A stretch of DNA of 64,000 nt from Enterococcus plantarum (GTDB lineage Bacteria > Bacillota > Bacilli > Lactobacillales > Enterococcaceae). Made by a program: the position numbers and the translations under genes. Under the pieces are notes generated by a model. That model ran no database searches. It was not told where the DNA came from and worked only from the letters and a program-made list of their open reading frames with translations. The stretch covers positions 62,001 through 126,000 of the forward strand of contig NZ_MIKA01000012.1 in the NCBI RefSeq assembly GCF_001730295.1, read 5' to 3'. Shown here piece by piece: positions 1 to 7,826 of the stretch (positions within the stretch are counted from its first letter, which is position 1; each line of letters opens with the position of its first letter).

Positions 1-1560
1 TCCTGAACCGCTCATGCCTACTATTGCAACTTTTTCACCTGCAGAAATAGACATGGAAATATCTTTTAATACTGGTTCTTTCATGCCATAAGAAAATGAC
101 ACATTTTTCATTGTAATATCCCTCAGGAATATAGTATTATCAATATTTTTTATTGTTGTCTCCTCTCTTTTTTCAGGTTCAATATGAAAGATTTCATTGA
201 TTCGACGATTAGCAACTTGAGCTGTTTGTATTTTAGTTTGAAGATTAATGATATTTTGTAATGGCTCCGTAAAAAAAACAAGTAATGCATTAAATGTTAT
301 CAGTTGACCTAAACTAATTTTTCCATCCATAACATAATATGAACCAACCCACAAAATGAGTACAGTACTAATCAGCTGAATAGCATGTTTGATTGCTTGT
401 TGAAGATTATTTAAGTTTGTATTTTTAAAAGATTTTTTCATCAACTTAATAAATTGTTGCTCTACTCTATCATAGACTTTTTCTTCTCCATTATATGTTT
501 TAATTGTTTCCATTCCTTTCAAACTTTCAATAATGCTTGAGTTAACCGTTGCACTGGCAATCATTTCTTCTTCATTAAGTTGATCAAAGGTTTTAACAAA
601 TGTAACAATTGATAAAAAATAAAATGGAATGGTTCCTAAAGCGATAAGAAATAATTCTCTATTTTGAATAAACAATGTTACACCTATAGCGATTACCATT
701 CCAACATCTAAAAATATAGATAAAATGGCACTCGCCAGAGCATCGATTATTTTATTAGCATCAAGAAATCGAGAAATAATTTCTCCTGATTTTCTTGTTG
801 AAAAAAAAGACATAGGTAATTTTAGTACATGTTTGAAATAACTTAACACAATCGATATACTCATACGTTGGCCTAGTATAATTAATAAGTAACCACGTAC
901 ATATTCAAAAAATACTTGGAATACATACATAAAAATGAATCCTACGGATATTACATTAAACGTTGATATAATGTTGTTCGGAACAAAATAATCAATAATT
1001 CCTTGGAAATAGTAAGAGCTTATTACGCCAAACAATGTGATAAGAAGAGAGACCAATATTATATTGAGAACTATCCCTTTTTGCTTTAAAAGGATTGGAA
1101 GGTATGATCCAATATTCTTAACTCGCTCAACAGATGGTTGGTAATGTTTATTAGGGTTCATTAGCAATAAAACACCTGTCCATTGCTCTGAAAACTCTTT
1201 GATTGTCAATTTAGATACACCTTTTCCTGGATCAGCAATATGCAGTAAATCCCCTTGAACGTTATAGATAACTACGTAATGGAAGTATTTTTGATCTACT
1301 AAAACATGAGCCACCAAAGGCAAAGTCAATTCAGTTTCTTTCCAAACGTTAGCATCTGCTTGAATTGCTTTGCAATCAAAATCGAATTTTTCAATACACC
1401 TTTTTAATCCCAACGCATAAGTTCCTTGTTTATCAGTCCCTGAGTATTCACGTAATTTGTTAATAGGTACTTCTGTTTTATAGTAATTTAAAATCATAGC
1501 TAAACAAGCGATGCCGCAATCCTTTTCGTCTTGTTGTTTTATTAATTTCATTCTTTTCAT
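1..1560 (-). CDS. Peptidase-C39 bacteriocin-processing ABC exporter (partial)
   Basis: This protein cleaves double-glycine leaders from bacteriocin precursors and exports the mature peptides across the cytoplasmic membrane. About 520 N-terminal codons are present. An N-terminal C39 peptidase domain shows the catalytic triad Cys15 (in KDCGIACLAM), His94 (YFHYVV) and Asp110 (ADPGKG). An ABC transmembrane domain of about six helices follows (roughly residues 150-440). The nucleotide-binding domain begins after it and is cut by the window edge inside Walker A (GMSGSG). The ATG is preceded by a GAGGAG ribosome site 12 nt upstream. It lies downstream of two double-glycine peptide genes on the same strand, which are its likely substrates. 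A terminator separates it from them, so it may also have its own promoter. Family assignment is firm; substrate is inferred from context. Confidence 0.93.
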   Translation of the reverse strand, partial: MKRMKLIKQQDEKDCGIACLAMILNYYKTEVPINKLREYSGTDKQGTYALGLKRCIEKFDFDCKAIQADANVWKETELTLPLVAHVLVDQKYFHYVVIYNVQGDLLHIADPGKGVSKLTIKEFSEQWTGVLLLMNPNKHYQPSVERVKNIGSYLPILLKQKGIVLNIILVSLLITLFGVISSYYFQGIIDYFVPNNIISTFNVISVGFIFMYVFQVFFEYVRGYLLIILGQRMSISIVLSYFKHVLKLPMSFFSTRKSGEIISRFLDANKIIDALASAILSIFLDVGMVIAIGVTLFIQNRELFLIALGTIPFYFLSIVTFVKTFDQLNEEEMIASATVNSSIIESLKGMETIKTYNGEEKVYDRVEQQFIKLMKKSFKNTNLNNLQQAIKHAIQLISTVLILWVGSYYVMDGKISLGQLITFNALLVFFTEPLQNIINLQTKIQTAQVANRRINEIFHIEPEKREETTIKNIDNTIFLRDITMKNVSFSYGMKEPVLKDISMSISAGEKVAIVGMSGSG

Positions 1561-1718
1561 TCTTTTACAATTCTCCTCGAAATTAAATAAATACTTTTAT
1601 TCTATTCTTTAAATTCATAGTACTATATACTATTTTTTGATTCAGTAGAAAAAAGTATATTGATTATTAATTATTTCTGTCGAAAAGACTCAAAATAATA
1701 CTGTAGTTTCCATACCAA

Positions 1719-1753
1719 CTAAAAAGCCTAAAGGAGTTCATTCCCTTAAGCTT
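1719..1753 (-). terminator. Rho-independent terminator between bacteriocin genes and exporter
   Basis: On the minus strand an 11-bp stem (AAGCTTAAGGG paired with CCTTTAGGCTT, two G-T wobbles) is followed by a short T run. It would end or attenuate transcription after the peptide and immunity genes and so favour peptide mRNA over exporter mRNA. Confidence 0.65.
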
Positions 1754-1769
1754 CTATTGTTTTTATATT

Positions 1770-1925
1770 TTAAAAGTATGAAATAGTAGATTGTATAAGT
1801 AGTAATAAAATCACTATCAATAATGGTTTTGTTCCATTAACTTTTTTAGTAACCATCATTACAACTATAACGGCCATGACGATTATGATAATAGCTGATA
1901 AAACATAATATAAATTTCTATTCAT
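1770..1925 (-). CDS. Small hydrophobic protein, candidate bacteriocin immunity protein
   Basis: This 51-residue protein has two predicted membrane helices (about residues 5-26 and 34-47) joined by a short basic loop (TKKVNGTK). A GGAGAG ribosome site precedes the ATG. It lies 19 bp after the second bacteriocin precursor gene, on the same strand and before a terminator. Small membrane proteins cotranscribed with class IIb peptide genes usually protect the producer, so immunity is the leading inference. No family signature was recognised. It could instead be a third peptide without a leader or an accessory membrane protein. Confidence 0.6.
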   Translation of the reverse strand: MNRNLYYVLSAIIIIVMAVIVVMMVTKKVNGTKPLLIVILLLLIQSTISYF

Positions 1926-1944
1926 TATTATCTCTCCAGACTTG

Positions 1945-2097
1945 TTACCTTTTAGCTAAATCAGACCCAAATTTATATCCAGCATTATAAGCTGCTACAA
2001 ATACGCCACCAATAGCAACCACTACGCCAAACCCCCAGCCGCCATGAATTTGTTCTAAATCACTATCTTTTAATTCTAAACCTGAGTATTTTTCCAT
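1945..2097 (-). CDS. Class IIb bacteriocin precursor peptide (second gene)
   Basis: This 50-residue precursor has a double-glycine leader of 20 residues ending in EQIHGG, with the usual acidic and hydrophobic leader pattern (LELKDSDLEQIHGG). The mature part is 30 residues, glycine- and alanine-rich, starts WGFGVVVAIGG and ends in a charged tail (SDLAKR). It contains an AYNAG (AxxxG) helix-packing motif of the kind found in two-peptide bacteriocins. The gene lies 17 bp after the other double-glycine peptide gene, which is its likely partner, and upstream of a C39 exporter. Leader and genetic context make the class clear; target organisms cannot be read from the sequence. Confidence 0.88.
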   Translation of the reverse strand: MEKYSGLELKDSDLEQIHGGWGFGVVVAIGGVFVAAYNAGYKFGSDLAKR

Positions 2098-2114
2098 TTT
2101 AAAGTCCCCTTAAA

Positions 2115-2276
2115 TTATTTTTTATTAGCATAATAACCAGATACTGCTCCTGCGGCAAAACCAACTACTATAACACCACCAACTATTAGCGCCCCACCTA
2201 AAAGTCCAATCCCACCTTCTATTTCTGCAAGATCATACTCACTTATTTCTTCAAAATTATTTAACTTATTTTCCAT
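2115..2276 (-). CDS. Class IIb bacteriocin precursor peptide (first gene)
   Basis: This 53-residue precursor has a 22-residue leader ending in LAEIEGG. The mature part is 31 residues, almost entirely hydrophobic and glycine-rich, with a basic C-terminus (YYANKK). It carries consecutive GxxxG motifs (GFAAGAVSG), which in two-peptide bacteriocins mediate helix-helix contact between the partners in the target membrane. The ribosome site AAGGAGG is strong and lies 7 nt before the ATG. It is the first gene after the promoter and is followed directly by its presumed partner. Membrane permeabilisation is known for the family and inferred here. Confidence 0.88.
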   Translation of the reverse strand: MENKLNNFEEISEYDLAEIEGGIGLLGGALIVGGVIVVGFAAGAVSGYYANKK

Positions 2277-2344
2277 CTTATCCCTCCTTAAAAAAACTTG
2301 TAATAAAAAGCATGTAACAATCAGTTAGAATTCCTAACAAAAAA

Positions 2345-2372
2345 ATTATATCATACATAAAGAATTTTACAA
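2345..2372 (-). promoter_or_regulatory. Promoter of the bacteriocin operon
   Basis: On the minus strand a consensus TATAAT and a TTGTAA are separated by 16 bp. Transcription would start about 60 nt upstream of the first precursor gene. Confidence 0.7.
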
Positions 2373-2412
2373 TTTAATATTTATAAAAAAAAGACAACTT
2401 ATGAATATTAAA
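2373..2412. promoter_or_regulatory. Inverted repeat abutting the bacteriocin -35 box, candidate operator
   Basis: Two 14-bp arms (2373-2386 TTTAATATTTATAA and 2399-2412 TTATGAATATTAAA) are complementary with one mismatch and separated by 12 bp. The inner arm touches the -35 hexamer. This is a plausible binding site for an activator such as a quorum-sensing response regulator. No such regulator gene is visible within the window. Confidence 0.45.
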
Positions 2413-2524
2413 TTAATCCCATATGAACTAAATAGCATCTTAATAAAATCCATATAATATAGTTTTTATTGTAATGTATTTTTTTTATCTATATCAATTT
2501 CATTTAAGAAAGGAGAAGAAATTA

Positions 2525-2572
2525 ATGGCAAGAAGGCATTGGTTTTGGTGGTTAATAGTTGGAATAATGTAA
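2525..2572 (+). other. 15-codon ORF with strong ribosome site
   Basis: The reading frame encodes MARRHWFWWLIVGIM and stops. An AAAGGAG ribosome site sits 8 to 9 nt upstream, and a TATAAT lies about 70 bp upstream without a clear -35. It may be a truncated start of a lost gene, since decayed sequence follows, or a short peptide. No function is assigned. Confidence 0.25.
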
Positions 2573-2598
2573 CGCTTTAATTTCTTATGAGTAACAGC

Positions 2599-2871
2599 TC
2601 ATGTCAATAATCCACCTACTATCGCGACCATAACTGAACCTACACCTGTGATTGCCCTGACCCAACCTAAGGAATTCGATCGCATACACTGAATCAATCG
2701 TGTGACCATCATTGCTAGGTTAGTAGGATTCTCAATACACGATTAGACTATTGCATGATCATCAGCTATTAGCTCTAAAGTTCGCTTATTTTGTACTGAT
2801 AATGATGGCAAATCTTTTTCTCCTTGAAATGATTTTAGTTTGCTAGAAAACTTGCAAATCTCAACTCCGCT
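2599..2871 (-). pseudogene. Degraded gene fragment with in-frame stop
   Basis: One minus-strand frame stays open for about 90 codons apart from a single internal TAA after ADDHAIV. The frame continues CIENPTNLAMMV and ends with a hydrophobic helix (GSVMVAIVGGLLT) before a TGA. There is no ribosome site or good start at the upstream end. This looks like the C-terminal remnant of a gene for a protein with a C-terminal membrane anchor. The parent family was not recognised; plasmid or mobile-element cargo is a guess from the decayed surroundings. Confidence 0.35.
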
Positions 2872-2925
2872 TTACTTCCTCTTACAAAACCATTATGTAT
2901 AATTGATTTGTTGACTGTTCTTATT

Positions 2926-3100
2926 TTATTGAGACTTGAACTCTATCCCTTGTTTTCTCATTTCTTCGTCCAAATCGCTATCAAACGAAGCAGATCATTA
3001 AATTGCCCGCTCGTAACCTGTTCAAAGACCACTTTATCACGTTCTCGAAATCCTATATGAAGTTTTTCGTAGATGTTTAAACCTTTTTTCCTTGTTCAAT
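2926..3100 (-). pseudogene. Second degraded gene fragment, frameshifted
   Basis: A minus-strand frame reads LNIYEKLHIGFRERDKVVF and onward to about NDLLRL, then passes to another frame reading SDLDEEMRKQGIEFKSQ before a stop. The hydrophilic, protein-like composition across a frameshift suggests a decayed coding sequence, possibly from the same lost element as the fragment beside it. The parent family is unknown. Confidence 0.28.
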
Positions 3101-3247
3101 CCGTTTAAAATAGATTAGTTTTTTGAAAGAAAATGAGCACTTTTCTTCTTTGACATCCAGATTAGAAAATACTCACTCTAGCTTCTCTAAACATTGACTT
3201 TTCTAGCTAAATAACGTACACTGATTACTTGAATCTGATAATTAAAT

Positions 3248-3439
3248 AGTACCTCAAATCGAGGTAGAGGTTGCGTTTTTTATTAAGCTTGCGGAGTGAG
3301 AGGACACGTCGAAGCAAGTCTAGGAAAAATCGCCGAAATGCATAACAGCCTCCCTGTTATGTGTTGGGACGTAAGCGAACAACTTACGGACTGTCTTAGT
3401 AGTGATGCTAAGTTGCGCTATGTTTTTGTTGAGAGTACC
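3248..3439 (+). ncRNA. Lysine riboswitch (L box)
   Basis: The leader carries the conserved L-box core: AGAGGTTGCG near the 5' side, TCGCCGAAATGC, a following hairpin (ATAACAG/CTGTTAT), then TGGGACGTAAG paired with CTTACGGACTGTC. P1 can close between AGTACCTCAA (3248-3257) and TTGAGAGTACC (3429-3439). A Rho-independent terminator follows at once, so lysine binding would favour termination. It lies upstream of an amino-acid ABC transporter operon on the same strand, which is thereby predicted to be repressed by lysine and to import it. Confidence 0.9.
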
Positions 3440-3449
3440 TGACGATAGT

Positions 3450-3484
3450 AGGCAACCATGCATTTTCGTATGGTTGTTTTTTTA
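3450..3484 (+). terminator. Riboswitch-controlled intrinsic terminator
   Basis: The stem CAACCATGC/GTATGGTTG with a short loop is followed by a run of seven or more T residues. It sits directly after the lysine aptamer and about 100 bp before the transporter start codon, as expected of the expression platform. Confidence 0.88.
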
Positions 3485-3582
3485 CGTGTAGAAGAATAGG
3501 TTCGACACCTTCTTCAAAACTCTTTAAACTAAATAATAGTAGAACAAATTAAGTCGTTAAACAGAAAGGAAGAAAGAAAAAC

Positions 3583-5166
3583 ATGAACAAGAAATCATTT
3601 TCACTTGGCTTACTATTTGCAATTATTATAAGTGTCTTCTGTTCTCCAGTATTCAGTCATGCAGAAATGAACGGTGAATTCCGTGTCGGGATGGAGGCAG
3701 GTTATGCTCCGTTTAACTGGTCCCAAAAAACAGACGCACATGGTGCTGTACCTATTCAAGGAAATTCTTCTTATGCAGGAGGATACGATGTCCAAATCGC
3801 TAAAAAAATTGCGGAGGGATTGGATAAAAAACTTGTTATCGTACAAACAAAATGGGACGGTTTGGCTCCTGCCTTGCAATCTGGAAAAATCGATGCCATT
3901 ATTGCTGGGATGAGCCCTACCGCAGAGCGTCGGAAAGAAATTGATTTTACTGATCCTTATTACGAATCACAATTGGTGGTCGTTGTTCAGAAAAAAGGAC
4001 AGTTTGCCGATGCGAAAAATTTGAACGATTTAACTGGTGCTAAAATTACTGCACAGCTCAACACGTTTCATTATAGTGTGATCGATCAAATTCCTGGCGT
4101 TAACAAACAACAAGCGATGGATAATTTTTCAGCAATGAGAACCGCTCTTGCTTCTGGTATGATCGATGGTTATGTCAGTGAGCGACCAGAAGGTGTGACT
4201 GCTACAAGTGTTAACAAAGACTTAGAAATGCTTGAATTCTCTAAAGAAAATGGTTTCCAAACCAATTCTGAAGATGTTCAAGTCGCAGTTGGTATGCGTA
4301 AAGCAGATCCCGAAATCAGCAAGGTCAATCAAATTTTATCCACTATTTCTTCAGACGAACAAACAAAAATCATGGATCAAGCAGTGAAAGATCAACCCGC
4401 TGCTGAAACAAAGGATAGCGAAAAATCAGGTATATTAACAGACTTTAAAACTATTTGGGATCAATACGGTGGTATGTTCTTACGTGGTGCAGGTTTAACC
4501 TTATTTATCGCCTTGATTGGAACGGTTGTGGGAACAGCTTTAGGTTTATTGATCGGAGTAGTCCGCACGATTCCAGAATCTGAAAATAAAGTGAAACGGT
4601 TCTTCCAAAAATTAGGAAATGCCTTGCTTTCGATTTACATTGAAGTATTTCGCGGAACACCCATGATGGTGCAAGCAATGGTTATCTTCTATGGTTTAGC
4701 CTTAGCTTTTGGGATTTCTCTAGACCGAACGGTTGCGGCTCTGTTTATTGTTTCTATTAATACGGGGGCTTATATGTCTGAAATCGTTCGTGGCGGAATC
4801 TTCGCTGTTGATCCAGGACAATTTGAAGCAGCACAAGCGATTGGAATGACTCATGGCCAAACAATGCGTAAAGTCGTTGTTCCTCAAGTATTGCGTAATA
4901 TTTTGCCTGCAACAGGAAATGAGTTTGTGATCAATATCAAAGACACGGCTGTTTTAAGCGTTATCGGGGTAGCAGACTTATTCTTCCAAGGAAATTCTGC
5001 ATCTGGCGCAAACTTCCAATTCTTCCAAACCTTTACGATCGTTGGAATCATGTATTTGATTATGACATATGCGATTACGCGTGTTTTACGTATTGTTGAG
5101 AAGAAAATGGACGGCCCTTCTGCTTATGTGAAACTAGACGAAGTAGAAAATCAAAAAGAAAGCTAA
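3583..5166 (+). CDS. Amino-acid ABC transporter, fused binding protein and permease (probably lysine)
   Basis: The 527-residue protein begins with a signal peptide or anchor (about residues 1-28). A solute-binding domain of the polar amino-acid family follows (about 30-275, with FRVGMEAGYAPFNW at its start). The C-terminal part is a HisM-type permease domain (about 295-515) whose ABC-binding EAA loop reads EAAQAIGMTHGQTMRKVVVP. Such fusions work as dimers with a separate ATPase, here the next gene 50 bp downstream. A GGAAG ribosome site precedes the ATG. The lysine riboswitch upstream argues for lysine as substrate. The sequence family alone would only suggest a polar or basic amino acid such as glutamine or arginine. 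Confidence 0.93.
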   Translation: MNKKSFSLGLLFAIIISVFCSPVFSHAEMNGEFRVGMEAGYAPFNWSQKTDAHGAVPIQGNSSYAGGYDVQIAKKIAEGLDKKLVIVQTKWDGLAPALQSGKIDAIIAGMSPTAERRKEIDFTDPYYESQLVVVVQKKGQFADAKNLNDLTGAKITAQLNTFHYSVIDQIPGVNKQQAMDNFSAMRTALASGMIDGYVSERPEGVTATSVNKDLEMLEFSKENGFQTNSEDVQVAVGMRKADPEISKVNQILSTISSDEQTKIMDQAVKDQPAAETKDSEKSGILTDFKTIWDQYGGMFLRGAGLTLFIALIGTVVGTALGLLIGVVRTIPESENKVKRFFQKLGNALLSIYIEVFRGTPMMVQAMVIFYGLALAFGISLDRTVAALFIVSINTGAYMSEIVRGGIFAVDPGQFEAAQAIGMTHGQTMRKVVVPQVLRNILPATGNEFVINIKDTAVLSVIGVADLFFQGNSASGANFQFFQTFTIVGIMYLIMTYAITRVLRIVEKKMDGPSAYVKLDEVENQKES

Positions 5167-5216
5167 TCATCTAGCTTCGCAGACTCGTTTAACGTTTAAA
5201 TTAGGAGGATATAAGG

Positions 5217-5957
5217 ATGAATCAAATGATTGAAGTCGAACATTTAAGAAAAAGCTTCGGTGAAAATGAAGTGTTAAAAGATATCAATGTAACTGTAAAT
5301 AAAGGAGAAGTCGTGACAATCATCGGCTCTTCTGGTTCAGGTAAATCAACCCTTTTACGTTGCATAAACTTACTAGAAAAACCGACAGGCGGCAAAATCA
5401 TCTATAATGGGGAAAATGTGTTAGAACGTGGCTATAACTTACCAAAATATCGTACACATTTAGGGATGGTATTCCAATCATTCAACCTATTTAATAATAT
5501 GAATGTGTTAGAAAATTGTACTTCTGGACAACTCACTGTCTTGAAACGAGGCAAAGATGAAGCCAGAAAGATTGCCTTAGAAAATCTTGAAAAAGTTGGG
5601 ATGGAGCGTTTTATTGATGCAAAACCATCACAGCTTTCTGGTGGACAAAAGCAACGTGTCGCGATTGCCCGTGCCTTATCTATGAATCCAGATGTCATGC
5701 TTTTCGATGAACCAACTTCAGCACTTGATCCTGAAATGGTCGGTGAAGTATTAAAAACAATGAAAGATTTAGCACATACAGGATTGACGATGATCATCGT
5801 GACCCACGAAATGGAGTTTGCAAAAGAAGTTTCTGACCGAGTAATCTTTATGGACAAAGGTGTCATCGCTGAAGAAGGTACATCTGATGATATCTTTGTT
5901 CATCCTAAAGAAGAACGGACGAAAGAATTTTTACACCGTATCCTGTCTAAATCCTAA
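5217..5957 (+). CDS. Amino-acid ABC transporter ATP-binding protein
   Basis: This 246-residue GlnQ/HisP-type ATPase energises the binding-protein/permease fusion encoded just upstream. Walker A is GSSGSGKST (residues 37-45), the ABC signature is LSGGQKQR (about 141) and Walker B is [12 protein letters not shown] (about 160). The H-loop histidine lies in IVTHEMEF. An AGGAGG ribosome site precedes the ATG. The gene shares the lysine-riboswitch transcript with its partner and ends before two hairpins, the second a strong terminator. Confidence 0.95.
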   Translation: MNQMIEVEHLRKSFGENEVLKDINVTVNKGEVVTIIGSSGSGKSTLLRCINLLEKPTGGKIIYNGENVLERGYNLPKYRTHLGMVFQSFNLFNNMNVLENCTSGQLTVLKRGKDEARKIALENLEKVGMERFIDAKPSQLSGGQKQRVAIARALSMNPDVMLFDEPTSALDPEMVGEVLKTMKDLAHTGLTMIIVTHEMEFAKEVSDRVIFMDKGVIAEEGTSDDIFVHPKEERTKEFLHRILSKS

Positions 5958-5963
5958 GAAAAA

Positions 5964-6008
5964 AAAGGTGTGGAACAAGAGCACAAATCACTTTTGTTTC
6001 ACACCTTA
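5964..6008 (+). terminator. Hairpin after the ABC transporter operon
   Basis: AAGGTGTG at the 5' side pairs with CACACCTT at the 3' side, with further pairing through AACAA/TTGTT. There is no clear T run, so it may protect the 3' end or act together with the next hairpin. Confidence 0.5.
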
Positions 6009-6021
6009 AATGCGAATAAAC

Positions 6022-6078
6022 GGTGGGATAGAAGCAACCCCTTCGGAAATAAGCGCTTCTATCCCATCCCCTTTTTTC
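6022..6078. terminator. Bidirectional terminator between convergent genes
   Basis: GGGATAGAAGC pairs with GCTTCTATCCC and is followed by CCCCTTTTTTCTT. It lies between convergent genes and can serve the ABC transporter operon; an upstream A-rich flank gives weaker support for the opposite direction. Confidence 0.75.
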
Positions 6079-6645
6079 TTATTTATATTGTCTAATAGTT
6101 GGTGGCATGAATGTATCAATAAATTGTTGGATTTCTTCTAAAGAATCTGAAAAGAAAATTTTTTCCCGATCTGCTGCTGTTAAAAAATCTTCTACAACCA
6201 TTTTATCAAAGAAATCCGCTAATAAATCATAATAGCCATCGACATTAAAAAAAATACATGGATGTTGATGTTCCCCTACACGGCCCCAAGAAACAACTTC
6301 TGATATTTCTTCTAGTGTCCCCGGCCCTCCAGGTAATGCTAAATAACATTCTGCCAAATCGATCATCTTTCGTTTGCGTTCATGCATATCATTCACTATA
6401 TGCATCTCAGTAATATTTTGATGCGCTAGTTCTCGCTCTAATAGAAATGTTGGCATTACACCAATCACTTTCCCGCCATTTTCAATAACCGTATCAGCCA
6501 ACACCCCCATTAAACCAACATTGCCGCCACCGTAAACAAGATCATAATCATTACGACTCATCCATTGCCCTAATGCCTTTGTTTGTTCCTGATAAATTGT
6601 CTTATTCCCTACACTGGCACCACAATAAACCGCCATTTTCTTCAT
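6079..6645 (-). CDS. LOG-family (TIGR00730) nucleotide phosphoribohydrolase-like protein
   Basis: The 188-residue Rossmann-like protein has the LOG/lysine-decarboxylase-like signatures GGGNVGLMG (about residues 40-48) and PGGPGTLEE (about 104-112). Members that have been tested hydrolyse nucleoside 5'-monophosphates such as cytokinin ribotides to base and ribose phosphate; older annotation as lysine decarboxylase is not supported. The protein is cytosolic and full length for the family. A GGTGGGG ribosome site precedes the ATG. It is read in the same direction as the histidine phosphatase gene, with 48 bp between them. Its substrate in this organism is unknown. Confidence 0.9.
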   Translation of the reverse strand: MKKMAVYCGASVGNKTIYQEQTKALGQWMSRNDYDLVYGGGNVGLMGVLADTVIENGGKVIGVMPTFLLERELAHQNITEMHIVNDMHERKRKMIDLAECYLALPGGPGTLEEISEVVSWGRVGEHQHPCIFFNVDGYYDLLADFFDKMVVEDFLTAADREKIFFSDSLEEIQQFIDTFMPPTIRQYK

Positions 6646-6693
6646 AAAATCCCCACCTACTCTAATTAAATATACGTCTTCACTCGATTCATT

Positions 6694-7332
6694 TTATGCC
6701 TCTTCACTTGTGGATTGATATGAAACATCGTTAAATGATCTGATTGTAAAACGTTCTTGATTGTTTTCGTTTTCTAAAATAGTAATACTAGTATTGGCAA
6801 GTGGTCCGCCTTCACGCCATTTTGCTTTTTCTTTGCCTATCAGTGAATTGATCAACGTAATCAGTAACACCCCGTGAGCAATAATCAGTACATTGCCATC
6901 TGGATAATCTTTGCTAAGCTTTTCAATCGTCTGAGTTGAACGTGATACTAAAGAGTCAATCGTTTCTCCCCCAAATGTTGTAGGATCATATAAATCTGGC
7001 CGCTGGCGCAAATGAGCCGTTTGTTCATCCATATGATTGATTTCGACCCCTTCACGTTTGCCGAATTTGATCTCTCTTAAGCTGTCATGATACTGTACCG
7101 TTAGACCATCTAAAAAATTATTTTCTTTAAGAATATAATTTGCTGTATCCATTGCTCTTTTTTGAGTACTGACTGCTACTACATCAAATGAACGATTACT
7201 AAGATAGCGACCTGCCTGAATCGCTTGTTCAATTCCGATTGGCAATAATGGAGAATCGATGTCCCCACCTTGAAATCGTAAACCTAAATTCAATTCCGTC
7301 TTACCGTGTCTAACAAAATAAAATGTAGTCAT
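6694..7332 (-). CDS. Histidine phosphatase (phosphoglycerate mutase) family protein
   Basis: The 212-residue protein starts with the catalytic RHG motif (FVRHGKTELN, phospho-accepting His9). The second catalytic histidine is in IIAHGVLL, and Arg and Glu positions typical of the fold are present (SLREIKFGKREG). Family members include phosphoglycerate mutases and diverse small-molecule phosphatases. The short RHGKTE-type sequence without mutase-specific insertions favours a phosphatase. It sits upstream of the LOG-family gene on the same strand and may be cotranscribed. The exact substrate cannot be told. Confidence 0.9.
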   Translation of the reverse strand: MTTFYFVRHGKTELNLGLRFQGGDIDSPLLPIGIEQAIQAGRYLSNRSFDVVAVSTQKRAMDTANYILKENNFLDGLTVQYHDSLREIKFGKREGVEINHMDEQTAHLRQRPDLYDPTTFGGETIDSLVSRSTQTIEKLSKDYPDGNVLIIAHGVLLITLINSLIGKEKAKWREGGPLANTSITILENENNQERFTIRSFNDVSYQSTSEEA

Positions 7333-7484
7333 TTGTTTCGCCCCTCCATTTTTGAACTATTGCTTATACTTGAATATGATACTACAAATAAGAAATCTCT
7401 GCTTTGTTAAAAAAATACTTGTAAAGTATTTCCACATTGTTGATTCTCTATGCTACCATAGTAAAATAGACTGGAGGAATTTAT

Positions 7485-7826
7485 GTGGAACTTCAACACT
7501 ATCAACAATGGATCAGTGAATTTTACAAAAAAAGAGGCTGGTATGAACTCAATTCATTTGTTCGTGTAGGCTTTTTGTCTGAAGAAACAGGTGAAGTCGC
7601 GCGAGCTGTACGTGCCTTAGAAATCGGGCGTGACCGCCCAGATGAGGAAGAAAAATCGACGGAACATCTGGTTCAAGATTTGACGGAAGAACTCGGCGAT
7701 GTTTTGGATAATATTTTTATTTTAGCAGATAAATATGATATTCGTTTTGAAGATATTTTAGCCTCACATAAACAAAAACTAGAAGAGCGTTTTGGTGAGC
7801 TGAACGGTATGGAAGAAGGGATATAA
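7485..7826 (+). CDS. MazG-like nucleotide pyrophosphohydrolase family protein
   Basis: The 113-residue protein has the paired acidic helices of the all-alpha NTP pyrophosphohydrolase fold: EETGEVARAVR (about residues 30-40) and EELGDVLDNI (about 68-77). These coordinate magnesium in MazG-type enzymes that remove noncanonical NTPs. GTG is taken as start because it lies 7 nt after GGAGG, while the ATG two bases earlier is out of frame. The stop overlaps the next gene's ATG by one base, so the two are translationally coupled. Substrate is inferred only at family level. Confidence 0.85.
   Translation: MELQHYQQWISEFYKKRGWYELNSFVRVGFLSEETGEVARAVRALEIGRDRPDEEEKSTEHLVQDLTEELGDVLDNIFILADKYDIRFEDILASHKQKLEERFGELNGMEEGI

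Noticed and set aside
3674-3913. 79-codon plus-strand frame inside the ABC transporter gene
   Set aside because: It overlaps the signal and binding domain of the real protein in another frame and has no ribosome site.
5432-5866. 144-codon minus-strand frame opposite the lysine-type ATPase gene
   Set aside because: It mirrors a conserved coding sequence; its protein has no sensible hydrophobic core or motif.
7483-7487. ATG two bases before the MazG-like GTG start
   Set aside because: It is out of frame with the conserved protein and soon leads to a different, short frame.
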